NCBI GenBank assembly: GCA_963792075.1
Contig: CAWBUW010000012.1
Location: 124,001 to 188,000, forward strand
Reading direction: 5' to 3'
DNA length: 64,000 bases
Origin: CAWBUW01 sp963792075
GTDB taxonomy: Bacteria; Chloroflexota; Anaerolineae; Anaerolineales; UBA4823
The translations under genes and the position numbers were made by a program. Every line of letters starts with the position of its first letter. Positions within the stretch are counted from its first letter, which is position 1. This document shows, piece by piece, positions 10,217 to 19,258 of this stretch. Under the pieces are notes generated by a model. It was given only the letters and a program-made list of their open reading frames with translations. It did not search any database and was not told the origin of the DNA.

Positions 10217-11089
10217 CTACACGCGCTCAATGACTTCCTGTCCAAACAGCCCATAGGGGCGCACCATCAGGATTAAGATCAAGACCACAAACGGGATGAC
10301 CTGGTTCAGGCCCTGGCCGATATACCCTCCGGTATAGGCCTCCAGCAATCCAATGATGATCCCACCGACCACCGCGCCCTGGATCGAATCCAGGCCGCCT
10401 AAAATCACCACCGGGAAAACTCGCAGCCCAAACCCGGCCAGCTCAGAACTTACCCCGACGATATTGGCGATCAGCGCGCCGCCAATGGCTGCGGTGACCG
10501 CGGCGATCGACCAGGCCCAGGCGAAAATGCGCTTCACGCTGATGCCCATGCTCAGGGCGGCCTGCTGGTCATCGGCCACAGCGCGCATGGCGATGCCTTC
10601 CTTGCTGCGCCGGAAGAATAAGGTAAACGCACCCAGCAGCGCAATGGCAATGGCGATGGCCCACAGCCGGTCAGCGGGTACGGTCGCATTAAGAATCTTA
10701 ACCGAATAGGTGGGGATGAAGGGGGGAAATGCCTTGGGTGTGTTGCCCCAGATGGTGCTCACGATGGCCCGCAGCAAGCTGCTCAAACCGATGGTGACCA
10801 TGATCACCGAGATAATCGGTTCGCCGATCAAAGGGCGCAGCACCAGGCGTTCGACACCCACGCCAACGCCTACAGCCACCAACAGCGTAATCACCACCCC
10901 AAGAGGCCAGGCAATACCGAACTGGCCGATCATGGCAAATGTGACGTACGCGCCGATCAGCAAGAACTCGCCCTGGGCAAAATTAATCACATCGCTCGAT
11001 TTGTAAATCAAGACAAACCCAATCGCTGCCAGGGAAAGGATCGCTCCATTGGTCAGGCCAGTGAGGGTAAGTTGGATAAAAAGATCCAT
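10217..11089 (-). CDS. livH: Branched-chain amino acid type ABC transporter permease LivH
   Basis: 290 residues, typical LivH length, about eight membrane segments. Family features: LTGLTNGAILSLAAIGF near the start, the DVINFAQGEFLLIGAY segment near residue 34 and the cytoplasmic loop AMRAVADDQQAALSMGI near residue 157. AGGAG precedes the ATG at 11089. Pairs with LivM. Confidence 0.92.
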   Translation of the reverse strand: MDLFIQLTLTGLTNGAILSLAAIGFVLIYKSSDVINFAQGEFLLIGAYVTFAMIGQFGIAWPLGVVITLLVAVGVGVGVERLVLRPLIGEPIISVIMVTIGLSSLLRAIVSTIWGNTPKAFPPFIPTYSVKILNATVPADRLWAIAIAIALLGAFTLFFRRSKEGIAMRAVADDQQAALSMGISVKRIFAWAWSIAAVTAAIGGALIANIVGVSSELAGFGLRVFPVVILGGLDSIQGAVVGGIIIGLLEAYTGGYIGQGLNQVIPFVVLILILMVRPYGLFGQEVIERV

Positions 11090-11110
11090 TCTGCTCTCCT
11101 GGGAGGAAAA

Positions 11111-13015
11111 TTAGTTCTGGATGGCCTGGTCAAGGTTTTCGACCCGCAGCCGGGTCTGCAGCTTGGCCGTGCGCCCATCCTGGTAAGTGATGATGGTTTC
11201 TACATCAACATGATCGTTTGTGCTGTACAGCGCGGAGATGATATCGTCATAACGTTGAGCGACCTGGTGGCGGCGGACTTTGCGGGTGCGGGTCAGCTCA
11301 GCGTCATCGGCGTCCAACTCTTTGTGCAGCAGCAAAAAGCGGCGAATGCGCGCCGCAGGCGGCAAATCGGAGTTGGCCAGGTCAATCTGTTTGCGCACCA
11401 GGTCGTAAACATCTTTCTTTTGGGCCAGGTCGGTATAAGTGGTGTAGGCGATCTGCCGGTTTTCTGCCCACTTGCCCACGTTGGCAAAATCGATGTTCAC
11501 CATGGCGGTGACAAAAGGCCAATCGCCGCCAAACACCACCGCCTCTTTGACATAAGGGCTGAATTTGAGCTTGTTCTCAATGAACTGTGGGCTGAATTTG
11601 GTGCCGTCGTGCAGCGTCATCACATCCTTTGCCCGGTCAATCACAATGAGGTGCCCATCTTCATCAAAATACCCGGCATCCCCAGAATGCAGCCAGCCAT
11701 CTTTCAACACCTCGGCGGTCGCCTCCGGGTTGCGGTAATAGCCCTCCATCATGGCTGGAGAACGCATCAGGATTTCACCACTCTCATCAATTTTGATCTC
11801 AGTCTGTGGGATGGGAGTGCCTACGGTTTGGAATTTGATATCGCCATCCCGGTGGACCACGGCGATACCATTGATTTCGGTTTGGCCGTAGATCTGCTTC
11901 AGGTTTACGCCCAATGCATGGAAGAAACGGAACACATCCGGGCCGAGCGCTGCGCCGCCAGTATAAGCCCGCTTCAGCCGGCGCAGGCCCAGGTGATCTT
12001 TAATAGCCTGGAAGCACAGCCAGTCTGCCAACTGATAGCTCAAGCTCAGGCCTACGGAGGGCTTTTCTTTCCGGAAATGGGTCTCAGCCATGCGGTAGCC
12101 AACTGGCATGGCGAGGTGATAGATCTTTTGTTTGAGCCACGAGCTGTCTTCGATTTTAACCTGCACCTGGCTGACCAGGTTTTCCCAGATGCGTGGCGGG
12201 CTGAACATGACTTGCGGGCCGATCTCGCGCAAGTTGAGCTGCACGGTTTCGGGTTCCTCGGGGAAATTGACCGTGAAGCCAATTTGCAGGCCGCAGCTCA
12301 AAGACATCATCTGTTCGCCGATCCAGGCCAGGGGCAGGAATGAAACGTATTCATCCTTTGGCTCCAGCGGATCTACTGAAATCAGGTTGCGCCCCATGCT
12401 GATCATGCTGTGGTGTGTCAGCGCAGCCAGCTTGGGGTGTCCGGTGGTGCCAGAAGTGGTGCACAGGATAGCCACATCCGAGCTTTTGCCCTGGCGCACC
12501 AGCTCTTCAAAGCGCCCAGGCGAGGCGGCTTCATATTCCCGGCCGATTTTTTCTACATCCAGGAAACCGATCAAGAAGTCTTCGGAATAATTGCGCAGCC
12601 CTTTCGGATCATAATAAATCACCTTGCGCACGCCGCTCAATTTAGGCCACATTTCCAGGATCTTATCCACCTGCTCCTGGTCTTCGACTACGATGATGGA
12701 AACCCCGGCATGGGCGATGATGTAGACGATTTCATCCACCACCGAGTCCTGGTACAGGCCAATCGACCTGGCGCCAAGAGCCTGGGCGCTTAGCTCGGTG
12801 ATCAGCCATTCAGGGCGGTTGTCGCCGATGATGGCAACCGTCTCATCTGTGCCCTGTCCCATGCTCAACAGGCCCAGGGAAAAGTACTTAACGTGTTCGA
12901 GGTACTGTTCCCAGGTAATCGCCTGCCAGATGCCATAATTACGCTCGCGCAGGGCGATCTTATGCGGGGTGTGCGCAGCGTGTTCGACCAGGAGTTGAGG
13001 GAGTGTTTCAGCCAT
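11111..13015 (-). CDS. Long-chain acyl-CoA synthetase, AMP-forming (FadD/Faa-like)
   Basis: 634 residues. Adenylation-domain motifs are complete: P-loop CTTSGTTGHPK near residue 190, YGQTEINGI near residue 378 and GWLHSGDAGYFDEDGHLIVIDRAKD near residues 440-465. The length and C-terminal region (KLKFSPYVKEAVVFGG) resemble the long-chain ligases of COG1022. It converts a carboxylic acid, ATP and CoA to acyl-CoA. It is placed 3 bases after livG and 21 bases before livH, that is, inside a transporter operon, which argues for activation of the imported acid. Confidence 0.88.
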   Translation of the reverse strand: MAETLPQLLVEHAAHTPHKIALRERNYGIWQAITWEQYLEHVKYFSLGLLSMGQGTDETVAIIGDNRPEWLITELSAQALGARSIGLYQDSVVDEIVYIIAHAGVSIIVVEDQEQVDKILEMWPKLSGVRKVIYYDPKGLRNYSEDFLIGFLDVEKIGREYEAASPGRFEELVRQGKSSDVAILCTTSGTTGHPKLAALTHHSMISMGRNLISVDPLEPKDEYVSFLPLAWIGEQMMSLSCGLQIGFTVNFPEEPETVQLNLREIGPQVMFSPPRIWENLVSQVQVKIEDSSWLKQKIYHLAMPVGYRMAETHFRKEKPSVGLSLSYQLADWLCFQAIKDHLGLRRLKRAYTGGAALGPDVFRFFHALGVNLKQIYGQTEINGIAVVHRDGDIKFQTVGTPIPQTEIKIDESGEILMRSPAMMEGYYRNPEATAEVLKDGWLHSGDAGYFDEDGHLIVIDRAKDVMTLHDGTKFSPQFIENKLKFSPYVKEAVVFGGDWPFVTAMVNIDFANVGKWAENRQIAYTTYTDLAQKKDVYDLVRKQIDLANSDLPPAARIRRFLLLHKELDADDAELTRTRKVRRHQVAQRYDDIISALYSTNDHVDVETIITYQDGRTAKLQTRLRVENLDQAIQN

Positions 13016-13018
13016 AGG

Positions 13019-13876
13019 TTACGCCTGTTCGATTTGCTTGATGGGGAACACGGAGGTATCTTCACCCAGATAAGCCTGGATGACCTGCGGATCGCTGCGC
13101 ACCTGGTCAGGCGTGCCTTCGGAGATTTTTTGCCCGAAGTTCAGGGCCACAATGCGGTCGCTGATATCCATCACCACCCCCATGTCATGCTCAATCATGA
13201 CAATCGTTACGCCGTGTTCTTCGTTTATATCCAAGATAAAGCGAGCCATATCCTCTTTTTCTTCAGCGTTCATACCCGCCAGGGGTTCATCCAGCAGCAA
13301 GATAGAGGGCTGCATTGCCAGGGCGCGGCCCATCTCGACCCGCTTTTGCAAACCGTAAGACAAGGAGCCCACTGTTTGCTTGCGGATAGCCTCGATTTCG
13401 AGGAGATCGATAATATCTTCTACGAAACGCCGGAAACGAATCTCCTCGCGCTGTGTCGCGCCCAGGTAAACCATCGCCGACAGCAGGTTGGTGTGCATGT
13501 GAATATGGCACCCGGCCATCAGGTTATCTAAGACGCTCATGTGCCGGAACAACTCAATATTCTGGAAGGAGCGAGCGATACCCAACCTGGCGATACGGCT
13601 GGGAGTATAGTGAGTGATATCACGGTTAAAACCATTGTTGTAGAGAATCTTGCCCTTTTGGGGATGGTAAAGCCCGCTGATGCAGTTCAACAAGCTGGTT
13701 TTTCCGGCGCCATTCGGCCCGATGATCGCCAGGATCTCGCTTTGGTATACTTCCAGGCTCACATTAAAAAGTGCGGTAACCCCGCCGAAGGACAAGATCA
13801 GGTCTTCGACCTTCATCTGCAAATCGCCGGGTTTCAGGGGACTGCTGTTCAACTGGTGGCGAAATCCACGTAACAT
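13019..13876 (-). CDS. livG: Branched-chain amino acid type ABC transporter, ATPase LivG
   Basis: About 285 residues. Walker A GPNGAGKTSLLN, signature LSYGLQKRVEMGRA and Walker B ILLLDEPLAGMN are intact; IARSFQNIELF is a LivG hallmark. First gene of the operon. ATG at 13876 is chosen because GAGGAG lies 5 bases upstream; the upstream ATG at 13888 would put this site inside the gene. A 21-bp hairpin (13898-13942) lies in its predicted 5' leader. Confidence 0.92.
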   Translation of the reverse strand: MLRGFRHQLNSSPLKPGDLQMKVEDLILSFGGVTALFNVSLEVYQSEILAIIGPNGAGKTSLLNCISGLYHPQKGKILYNNGFNRDITHYTPSRIARLGIARSFQNIELFRHMSVLDNLMAGCHIHMHTNLLSAMVYLGATQREEIRFRRFVEDIIDLLEIEAIRKQTVGSLSYGLQKRVEMGRALAMQPSILLLDEPLAGMNAEEKEDMARFILDINEEHGVTIVMIEHDMGVVMDISDRIVALNFGQKISEGTPDQVRSDPQVIQAYLGEDTSVFPIKQIEQA

Positions 13877-13897
13877 GCCGCTCCTCATAATATTTCA

Positions 13898-13942
13898 TTG
13901 TGTTGTTTGTTGGGCGGCTACGCCGCCCAACAAACAACACAA
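13898..13942. repeat. Palindromic element, group 2, copy 1
   Basis: Perfect 21-bp stem (13898-13918 with 13922-13942) and loop TAC, core GGGCGGC. The right flank ATTTTCGGATAGGTT is shared with the element at 27086-27166. It would be transcribed as part of the livG leader, unless a promoter lies closer. Confidence 0.85.
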
Positions 13943-13970
13943 AATAATTTTCGGATAGGTTTTAATAGGG

Positions 13971-14024
13971 AACTGGTTACTGAACCAGTTTAATGAGCAT
14001 ATCTTATCCGACAAGCGCTATCAA
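13971..14024 (-). promoter_or_regulatory. Candidate promoter and operator of the liv operon
   Basis: On the minus strand TTGATA (14024-14019), a 17-bp spacer and TATGCT (14001-13996). Directly downstream lies an inverted repeat AACTGGTT-ACTG-AACCAGTT (13971-13990), well placed for a repressor at the transcription start. Two copies of GCGTTAAT 12 bp apart (14026 and 14038) lie just upstream of the -35. Only a candidate: the -10 matches 4 of 6. Confidence 0.45.
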
Positions 14025-14061
14025 AGCGTTAATGCAGGCGTTAATATCCGAACTTCTTTTC

Positions 14062-14118
14062 AAAGGGAACACACACGGAGGGCGGCGCGATGCGCCGCCC
14101 TCCGTGTGTGTTCCCTTT
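14062..14118. repeat. 27-bp perfect hairpin with three-base loop
   Basis: Stem 14062-14088 with 14092-14118, loop GAT, core GGGCGGCGC: the longest uninterrupted stem in the window. The left flank TATCCGAA matches the terminal motif of group 2 elements. It lies 10 bases beyond the stop of the SARP gene and may also end its transcription, although the following T tract on the minus strand is short. Confidence 0.85.
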
Positions 14119-14128
14119 TTCGCTGAAC

Positions 14129-17100
14129 TTAGCCCCGGTCAGGAAGTGTATTAGGCCCGCGCAACTGCAAACCCGAAATGACCACAGCACCTCGCCGTTC
14201 TCCGGCTGCGTGACCTTGGGCCTGGCGCAGCTCATCCACCAGGCCTAATTCTTCGTAGATCGTGGTGGCCCGGAAATGGCAATCCACCGCCCAGGCGATC
14301 TGGCCTGCCCGGTCATAGAGGCGGCGAAGCGCCAGGTAAGTACGCGCCAGGTCAGGGCGGGCGCGCACCTGGCGCAATAACTGCATCGATTCGATCAAGC
14401 CATCTTCAATCTCCGGCCAATTAGGGCCTGGCGCGCGCATCTGGATCTCCGCCAGCAAGCGCAGACTGACCCCAATTGCCCAACGGTTGCCAGCCTCGCG
14501 AGCTTGATTGAGGCTAATCTCTGCTTCTGTCCGGGCAGCCTGCGCATCGGCCAGGCTGTCTGCCAGGAACATGCGCGGCAGGTAATGAAAAACACGATAA
14601 TTGGTTTTCTCTGCCCACGCCAGCCCAGCCCGGATCGCCTGCGCCCCCTCTTCAGGCCTGCCCAGGTGCACCAGGGCATAACCATACACCCCCAGGAGCA
14701 TGAACCCCAGCGGCGTCAGGGGGGCATTTTCAGTGTCGGACGGCGGTTTTTTCCCGGCTTGCAGAGAAGCCAGTGGCTCTGGCAAGTCTAGGATAGCATT
14801 CAGGATATCCAGGCATTCCTGCCAGTTACGGTGGTCAGCCGCGACCAGGCCAAGGTGCATGCGAGAAAAGGCGATTTCTTGCGGCTTACCACCGCCCTCT
14901 GCCAGGGTCACTCCCTTCCGGGCGCACTCATACGCACGCGCGCTTGAGCCAACCCGCGAGTAGGCAATTCCGAGATATCCCAGGATGATGGGGAGGTCAG
15001 GCAGGCGCGGCGTCGCATTTTCCAGGTTGGTATAGCGCAGCAGGTATGCAATGGCGTCATCAAAAGCAGACAGGGCAATCCCCACCCGGCCTAACATACG
15101 CAGGGAGGCTTGCAGCAAGTAGGAATCGCGCTGCTCCTCAGCAGAACGCAGCGACCGGCGCGCATAATCGCCGGCGGTTTCAGGCTGCCCGCTCAACCAA
15201 AAAATTTGCGCCGAGCGATAGAAAATTTTCCCCAGGCGTGTCTGGTCCTCTAAGCCCAGCGCCAGGTGCTCGGTCTCATTCAAAATCTCGCGCGCCTGCA
15301 GCAGGTCTCCGGTAAAGGCGTACGCCTGGGCAAGCTGCAGGTTGAGGTCCACGCGCTCGGCGCGCTGGCGCGGGCCGGGAATACGCCCCAGCAAAGCCAC
15401 AGCCTGCAGCCCGAACTGGTAGGCATCGGAATAGGAGCGGATACGCAGGGCTTGTTCTCCCGCCTGGATGAGGAAAGGCAGGGTGCGCTGAGGCTGGTCG
15501 CTGCGGGAGAAGTGATATGCCAGGGTCGCCGGGTCAGCCGCGGGGATGCGGTTTTCGAGCACGTCTCCCACCAGGCGGTGCACATACTGGCGGCGAGCGT
15601 GACTCAGGCTGGCATAAGCCACCTGGCGTACTTCATCATGACTAAAATCGTAGGACTGTCCATTTTCGCGTACCAGGCCGCGTTCCAGCCATTCCTCGAA
15701 GGAATGGATCGCTTCCTCAGCGCTGACCTGGCTTATTTCTTCTAACATGGCCAGCGTAAAGGGATGGCCAATAACAGCCGCAATTTTCAGGAGCTCCTGG
15801 CTGGGTGGTGAAAGCCGGTCCAGGCGGGCCTCAATCACCTGCTGGATCGAGAGGGGCAAGTTGGTTAGAACACGCTCACTACCGAACCTGTCTGGCTGGA
15901 AGGCGGAACGGCCGGACAGCGAATGCAAGCTGTCTTCCTTCACAGCTTTAACAATTTCGACGATAAAGAAGGGGTTGCCTTCGGTTTCCTTGTACAGGCG
16001 CTGCACAAAAAATGGGTCCGCGCACAAGTCTGGAGCAATTTCTCGCACCAGGGTGGAAGTTTCATCAATCGTAAGCAGCCGCAGGGGGATCTGCGCCAGA
16101 ATTTTATTGCGCTCTAAGAGGCGTACAAAGCGCCTGCGTTCCTGCCCCAGGTCTTCCAGCCGGCACAAACCAATAATGATAACCCCTTCTTTGACTGCCA
16201 TGCGGCCAAGCATGACCAGAAAATCCCAGGTGGGTCCATCCACCCAGTGCAAATCATCCAGGATTACCTGCACCGGCTCTAAGGGCCACTGTGCATGCAG
16301 CGCAGCAATCAAGCGAATGACGGTATCCGTAATCTGGGTTTGTTCGGCAGGTGGAGGTTTCCATTCGGGGTTTACCGGGAGGGCCTGGGCCGTCGAAGGC
16401 AGCAAGTTTTGCAGGGGGCTCAACCAGGCCGGCAAACCTGTCCGTGAGGTTTCTGGCAAGCGATCGATGGCCTGTTCAATGATAGCGCGCAATGGCGCAT
16501 AGGCCGCCAGAGACTCCAACTCGTGGCACAAGGTTTCCAAAACCAGGGCTCCGGGATGCCTGCTCAAGTACTCCTGCACCAAACGGGTTTTCCCGATCCC
16601 CGATTCGCCAGTCACCAGCAGAAAACCACCCCGCCCGGAACGGCCCGCCTGGTAGGTCTGCTCGAGCAACTGGAGCTCGGCATCCCGGCCAACGTGAGGA
16701 GCGAGGCTGGCGGCAGCCGCCGGTGAGGGGGGTGGAAATGGCAGTGAAACTGAGGCGGTTTCGGGCAGCGCCGAAGCAGACTGGATGCTTTCAAAAAGCG
16801 CCCGCGTTTCGGGCATGGGGGCGATACCCAGATCAGCTTGCAAGGTTTCCACCAGGCTGTGGTAATGCTGGATGGCCTTGTGCCGGTCGCCGGCCGCAGC
16901 GGTCAGGGCCATCAAGTAGCGGTGAGCCTGTTCATCGTAGGGCTCCAGGGTGATCCATTTTTGGGCAAAACGGATAGCTTCTTCATGACCGCCCAATTGC
17001 TTCAAACCCTGCACCAGGCGGGCCAGGGCGTTGATCTGCACCTGGCGCAGGTGCTGGCGTTCTTCCTGGCACCATTCACTGTACGTATCATCCAGCAGAT

Positions 17101-17494
17101 CCCCTTCATACAAGGAGGTTGCTGTTTTCAGTTCATCCAGGCTGGCGCCTGTGCGAGCAGACTGGGTAAATACCTCCACGTCGACCCAAATTTCGGCCTG
17201 CGGATTGACCTGCACGCTGCTGTTATCGGACCATAACAGCTCGTTGGCCGGGTCCACGCCTTCCAGGGCGCGGCGGATATGGTGCAGGTAGATGCGCAAA
17301 TTCCGCCGGGCAGAAGATTCATCTTCGTCCGGCCAAAACTTAAAAGCCAGGCTGCGCCGGTTGATGGGGCGCGAGCGATTTAGAATGAAATAGGCAAATA
17401 ACGAGCGGGTAGTAGGCGACCCTAGATCCAGGAGTACGCCATCAGGCGTGCACACTCGGAGCGAGTGGAAAAGGTAAACCTGGAGAGCCTTCAT
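14129..17494 (-). CDS. SARP/BTAD-type transcriptional regulator with ATPase and TPR domains
   Basis: 1121 residues. N-terminal OmpR-like winged helix (about residues 15-95, DEDESSARRNLRIYLHHIRRAL), bacterial transcriptional activation domain (about 100-245, ending ETLQADLGIAPMPETRALFE), then a signal-transduction ATPase with Walker A GESGIGKT near residue 296 and Walker B QVILDDLHWVD near residue 410, then tetratricopeptide-like helices to the end. This is the AfsR/SARP layout: DNA binding controlled by an ATPase and a protein- or ligand-sensing helical domain. No strong ribosome binding site precedes the ATG. It is divergent from comM, with two hairpins between. Target genes are unknown. Confidence 0.85.
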   Translation of the reverse strand: MKALQVYLFHSLRVCTPDGVLLDLGSPTTRSLFAYFILNRSRPINRRSLAFKFWPDEDESSARRNLRIYLHHIRRALEGVDPANELLWSDNSSVQVNPQAEIWVDVEVFTQSARTGASLDELKTATSLYEGDLLDDTYSEWCQEERQHLRQVQINALARLVQGLKQLGGHEEAIRFAQKWITLEPYDEQAHRYLMALTAAAGDRHKAIQHYHSLVETLQADLGIAPMPETRALFESIQSASALPETASVSLPFPPPSPAAAASLAPHVGRDAELQLLEQTYQAGRSGRGGFLLVTGESGIGKTRLVQEYLSRHPGALVLETLCHELESLAAYAPLRAIIEQAIDRLPETSRTGLPAWLSPLQNLLPSTAQALPVNPEWKPPPAEQTQITDTVIRLIAALHAQWPLEPVQVILDDLHWVDGPTWDFLVMLGRMAVKEGVIIIGLCRLEDLGQERRRFVRLLERNKILAQIPLRLLTIDETSTLVREIAPDLCADPFFVQRLYKETEGNPFFIVEIVKAVKEDSLHSLSGRSAFQPDRFGSERVLTNLPLSIQQVIEARLDRLSPPSQELLKIAAVIGHPFTLAMLEEISQVSAEEAIHSFEEWLERGLVRENGQSYDFSHDEVRQVAYASLSHARRQYVHRLVGDVLENRIPAADPATLAYHFSRSDQPQRTLPFLIQAGEQALRIRSYSDAYQFGLQAVALLGRIPGPRQRAERVDLNLQLAQAYAFTGDLLQAREILNETEHLALGLEDQTRLGKIFYRSAQIFWLSGQPETAGDYARRSLRSAEEQRDSYLLQASLRMLGRVGIALSAFDDAIAYLLRYTNLENATPRLPDLPIILGYLGIAYSRVGSSARAYECARKGVTLAEGGGKPQEIAFSRMHLGLVAADHRNWQECLDILNAILDLPEPLASLQAGKKPPSDTENAPLTPLGFMLLGVYGYALVHLGRPEEGAQAIRAGLAWAEKTNYRVFHYLPRMFLADSLADAQAARTEAEISLNQAREAGNRWAIGVSLRLLAEIQMRAPGPNWPEIEDGLIESMQLLRQVRARPDLARTYLALRRLYDRAGQIAWAVDCHFRATTIYEELGLVDELRQAQGHAAGERRGAVVISGLQLRGPNTLPDRG

Positions 17495-17517
17495 CTTTAT
17501 GCAAGTTATTTTACCCT

Positions 17518-17606
17518 AAACCCCTCTTAGTCTGCCACCTCAGATTGAAGGTGTAAGGGGTTTGGGGGTTCAGCACGCTGCGCAAGCGCAGCGTGCTGAA
17601 CCCCCA
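17518..17606. repeat. Two adjacent hairpins between SARP gene and comM
   Basis: First, AAACCCCT (17518-17525) pairs with AGGGGTTT (17556-17563) around an inner CACCT/AGGTG pair. Second, a 20-bp perfect stem (17563-17582 with 17587-17606), 21 bp if the C-G of loop CAAG pairs, core CAGCACGCTGCG. Both lie between the divergent gene starts, so they are not terminators of the flanking genes. Confidence 0.75.
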
Positions 17607-17641
17607 CCTTCCTTCTCAGACCTGGTACATGCCAGATTGAG

Positions 17642-17677
17642 TTGACATTTCACCCGAGCAGGTCTAAACTACTTTCA
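17642..17677 (+). promoter_or_regulatory. Promoter of comM, leaderless
   Basis: TTGACA (17642-17647), 17-bp spacer, TAAACT (17665-17670). The ATG starts at 17677, only six bases after the -10 box, where transcription itself should begin. No ribosome binding site is present. The message is therefore predicted to be leaderless. Confidence 0.75.
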
Positions 17678-19218
17678 TGCTCGCTCGCGTCCACTCTTGC
17701 GCAGTCGTTGGCCTGGAAGGCACCATCATTGAAGTAGAAGTCGATGTCGCTGAAGGGCTGCCCGGTATGGACATTGTCGGGCTGCCCGATATCGCCGTAC
17801 AGGAATCGCGCCAGCGCGTCCAGGCTGCGATCAAGAACACCGGCCTGGTGTACCCACGTAAACGCCTGGTGGTCAACCTGGCGCCCGCCTCGGTGCGTAA
17901 AGAGGGCCCTTATTACGACCTCCCCATCGCAGTAGGGGTGCTGATCACGGCTGGTTTGCTCACACCGGACTGTGTTTCCGGCTCGCTGGTGGTGGGGGAG
18001 CTCTCCCTGGATGGCAGCGTACGCCATACGCGCGGCATCCTGCCCATGGCTGCCGCGGCCCGCAGCCAGGGCATCCCGCGGGTCTTCGTCCCCCAGGCCG
18101 ACGCCGCCGAAGCAGCGCTGATCCCTGGGCTGGAAGTAATCCCCGTTACAGCTCTTTCCGATTTATATGCACATCTGGCTGGCCAGGCACAGATTAGCGC
18201 ACAGCCGCCCATTCGCGCTGAGGAAGTACCCATCCCGTCCGTCACCGATTTCCGCGAGGTTAAGGGCCAGGAGCACGTCAAGCGCGCCCTGGAAGTGGCG
18301 GCTGCAGGTGGGCATAACGTGTTGATGATGGGCCCGCCGGGGTCCGGCAAGACTCTGCTGGCGCGGGCCATGCCGGGTATCCTGCCGCAGATGACCATCG
18401 ACGAAGCGCTGGACGTTACGCGTGTCTACTCCGTCGCCGACCAGCTCCCCGCGGACGTGCCGCTGGTGCAGAACCGCCCCTTCCGCTCACCGCACCACAC
18501 CATCAGCCACGCGGGGCTGGTGGGCGGCGGAAACTGGCCCCACCCCGGCGAGATCTCGCTGGCGCACCGCGGCGTGCTCTTCCTGGATGAGCTGCCCGAG
18601 TTTGGCCCGCGCGTGCTCGAAGTGCTGCGCCAGCCGGTGGAAGACAAGATCGTCACCATCTCACGCGCCCAGGGCTCGCTGACTTTTCCTGCTAATTTCA
18701 TGTTGATTGCAGCGATGAACCCCTGCCCGTGCGGCTACTTCGGCGACCCGGTCAAGCCCTGCTCCTGCTCCTCGGCCACGGTCACCAAGTACCAGAAACG
18801 CATCTCCGGCCCGCTGCTCGACCGCATCGACATCCACATCGAAGTGCCGCGCCTGGAATACGACAAGCTCTCCGAGCGCCGCCTGGGCGAGCCTTCCGAA
18901 GCCATCCAGCGCCGCGTCGAAGCCGCCCGCCAGCGCCAGCGCGAACGGTTCTCGACCGATGGCGCGGGGCGCCCCGCGCCCGTGCTGTGCAACGCGGACA
19001 TGCTCCCCGCCGACGTGCGCAAGCACTGCGACCTGGACGACACCTGCCGCATGCTGATGAAAGCCGCCATGAGCCAGATGCAGCTCTCCGCGCGGGCCTA
19101 CCACCGCATCTTGAAGCTGGCGCGCACGATTGCGGATTTGGCCGGTGCGGAAAATATCGGCCCGGCACATTTGGCGGAGGCGCTGCAGTACCGTCCACGG
19201 GGGATGATGGCGGAGTAG
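17677..19218 (+). CDS. comM: ComM/YifB family Mg-chelatase-like AAA+ ATPase
   Basis: 513 residues, the normal length. N-terminal ChlI-like domain begins MLARVHSCAVVGLEG and carries GLPGMDIVGLPDIAV; AAA+ core with Walker A GPPGSGKTLL near residue 220 and Walker B GVLFLDELPEF near residue 300; CPCGYFGDP zinc-like loop near residue 350; C-terminal helical lid. ComM is known as a hexameric helicase that promotes branch migration during natural transformation. The high GC3 of its second half is stronger than in neighbours. It starts at a leaderless promoter. Confidence 0.92.
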   Translation: MLARVHSCAVVGLEGTIIEVEVDVAEGLPGMDIVGLPDIAVQESRQRVQAAIKNTGLVYPRKRLVVNLAPASVRKEGPYYDLPIAVGVLITAGLLTPDCVSGSLVVGELSLDGSVRHTRGILPMAAAARSQGIPRVFVPQADAAEAALIPGLEVIPVTALSDLYAHLAGQAQISAQPPIRAEEVPIPSVTDFREVKGQEHVKRALEVAAAGGHNVLMMGPPGSGKTLLARAMPGILPQMTIDEALDVTRVYSVADQLPADVPLVQNRPFRSPHHTISHAGLVGGGNWPHPGEISLAHRGVLFLDELPEFGPRVLEVLRQPVEDKIVTISRAQGSLTFPANFMLIAAMNPCPCGYFGDPVKPCSCSSATVTKYQKRISGPLLDRIDIHIEVPRLEYDKLSERRLGEPSEAIQRRVEAARQRQRERFSTDGAGRPAPVLCNADMLPADVRKHCDLDDTCRMLMKAAMSQMQLSARAYHRILKLARTIADLAGAENIGPAHLAEALQYRPRGMMAE

Positions 19219-19258
19219 AACGTTAGAGAAAAAGCCTCTTTCCTTTCTGCTGTCCAGA

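Noticed and set aside
11072..12343. 423-residue plus-strand frame opposite the acyl-CoA synthetase
   Set aside because: It is the mirror of a clear AMP-forming ligase and has no recognisable domain; high GC makes long antisense frames common.
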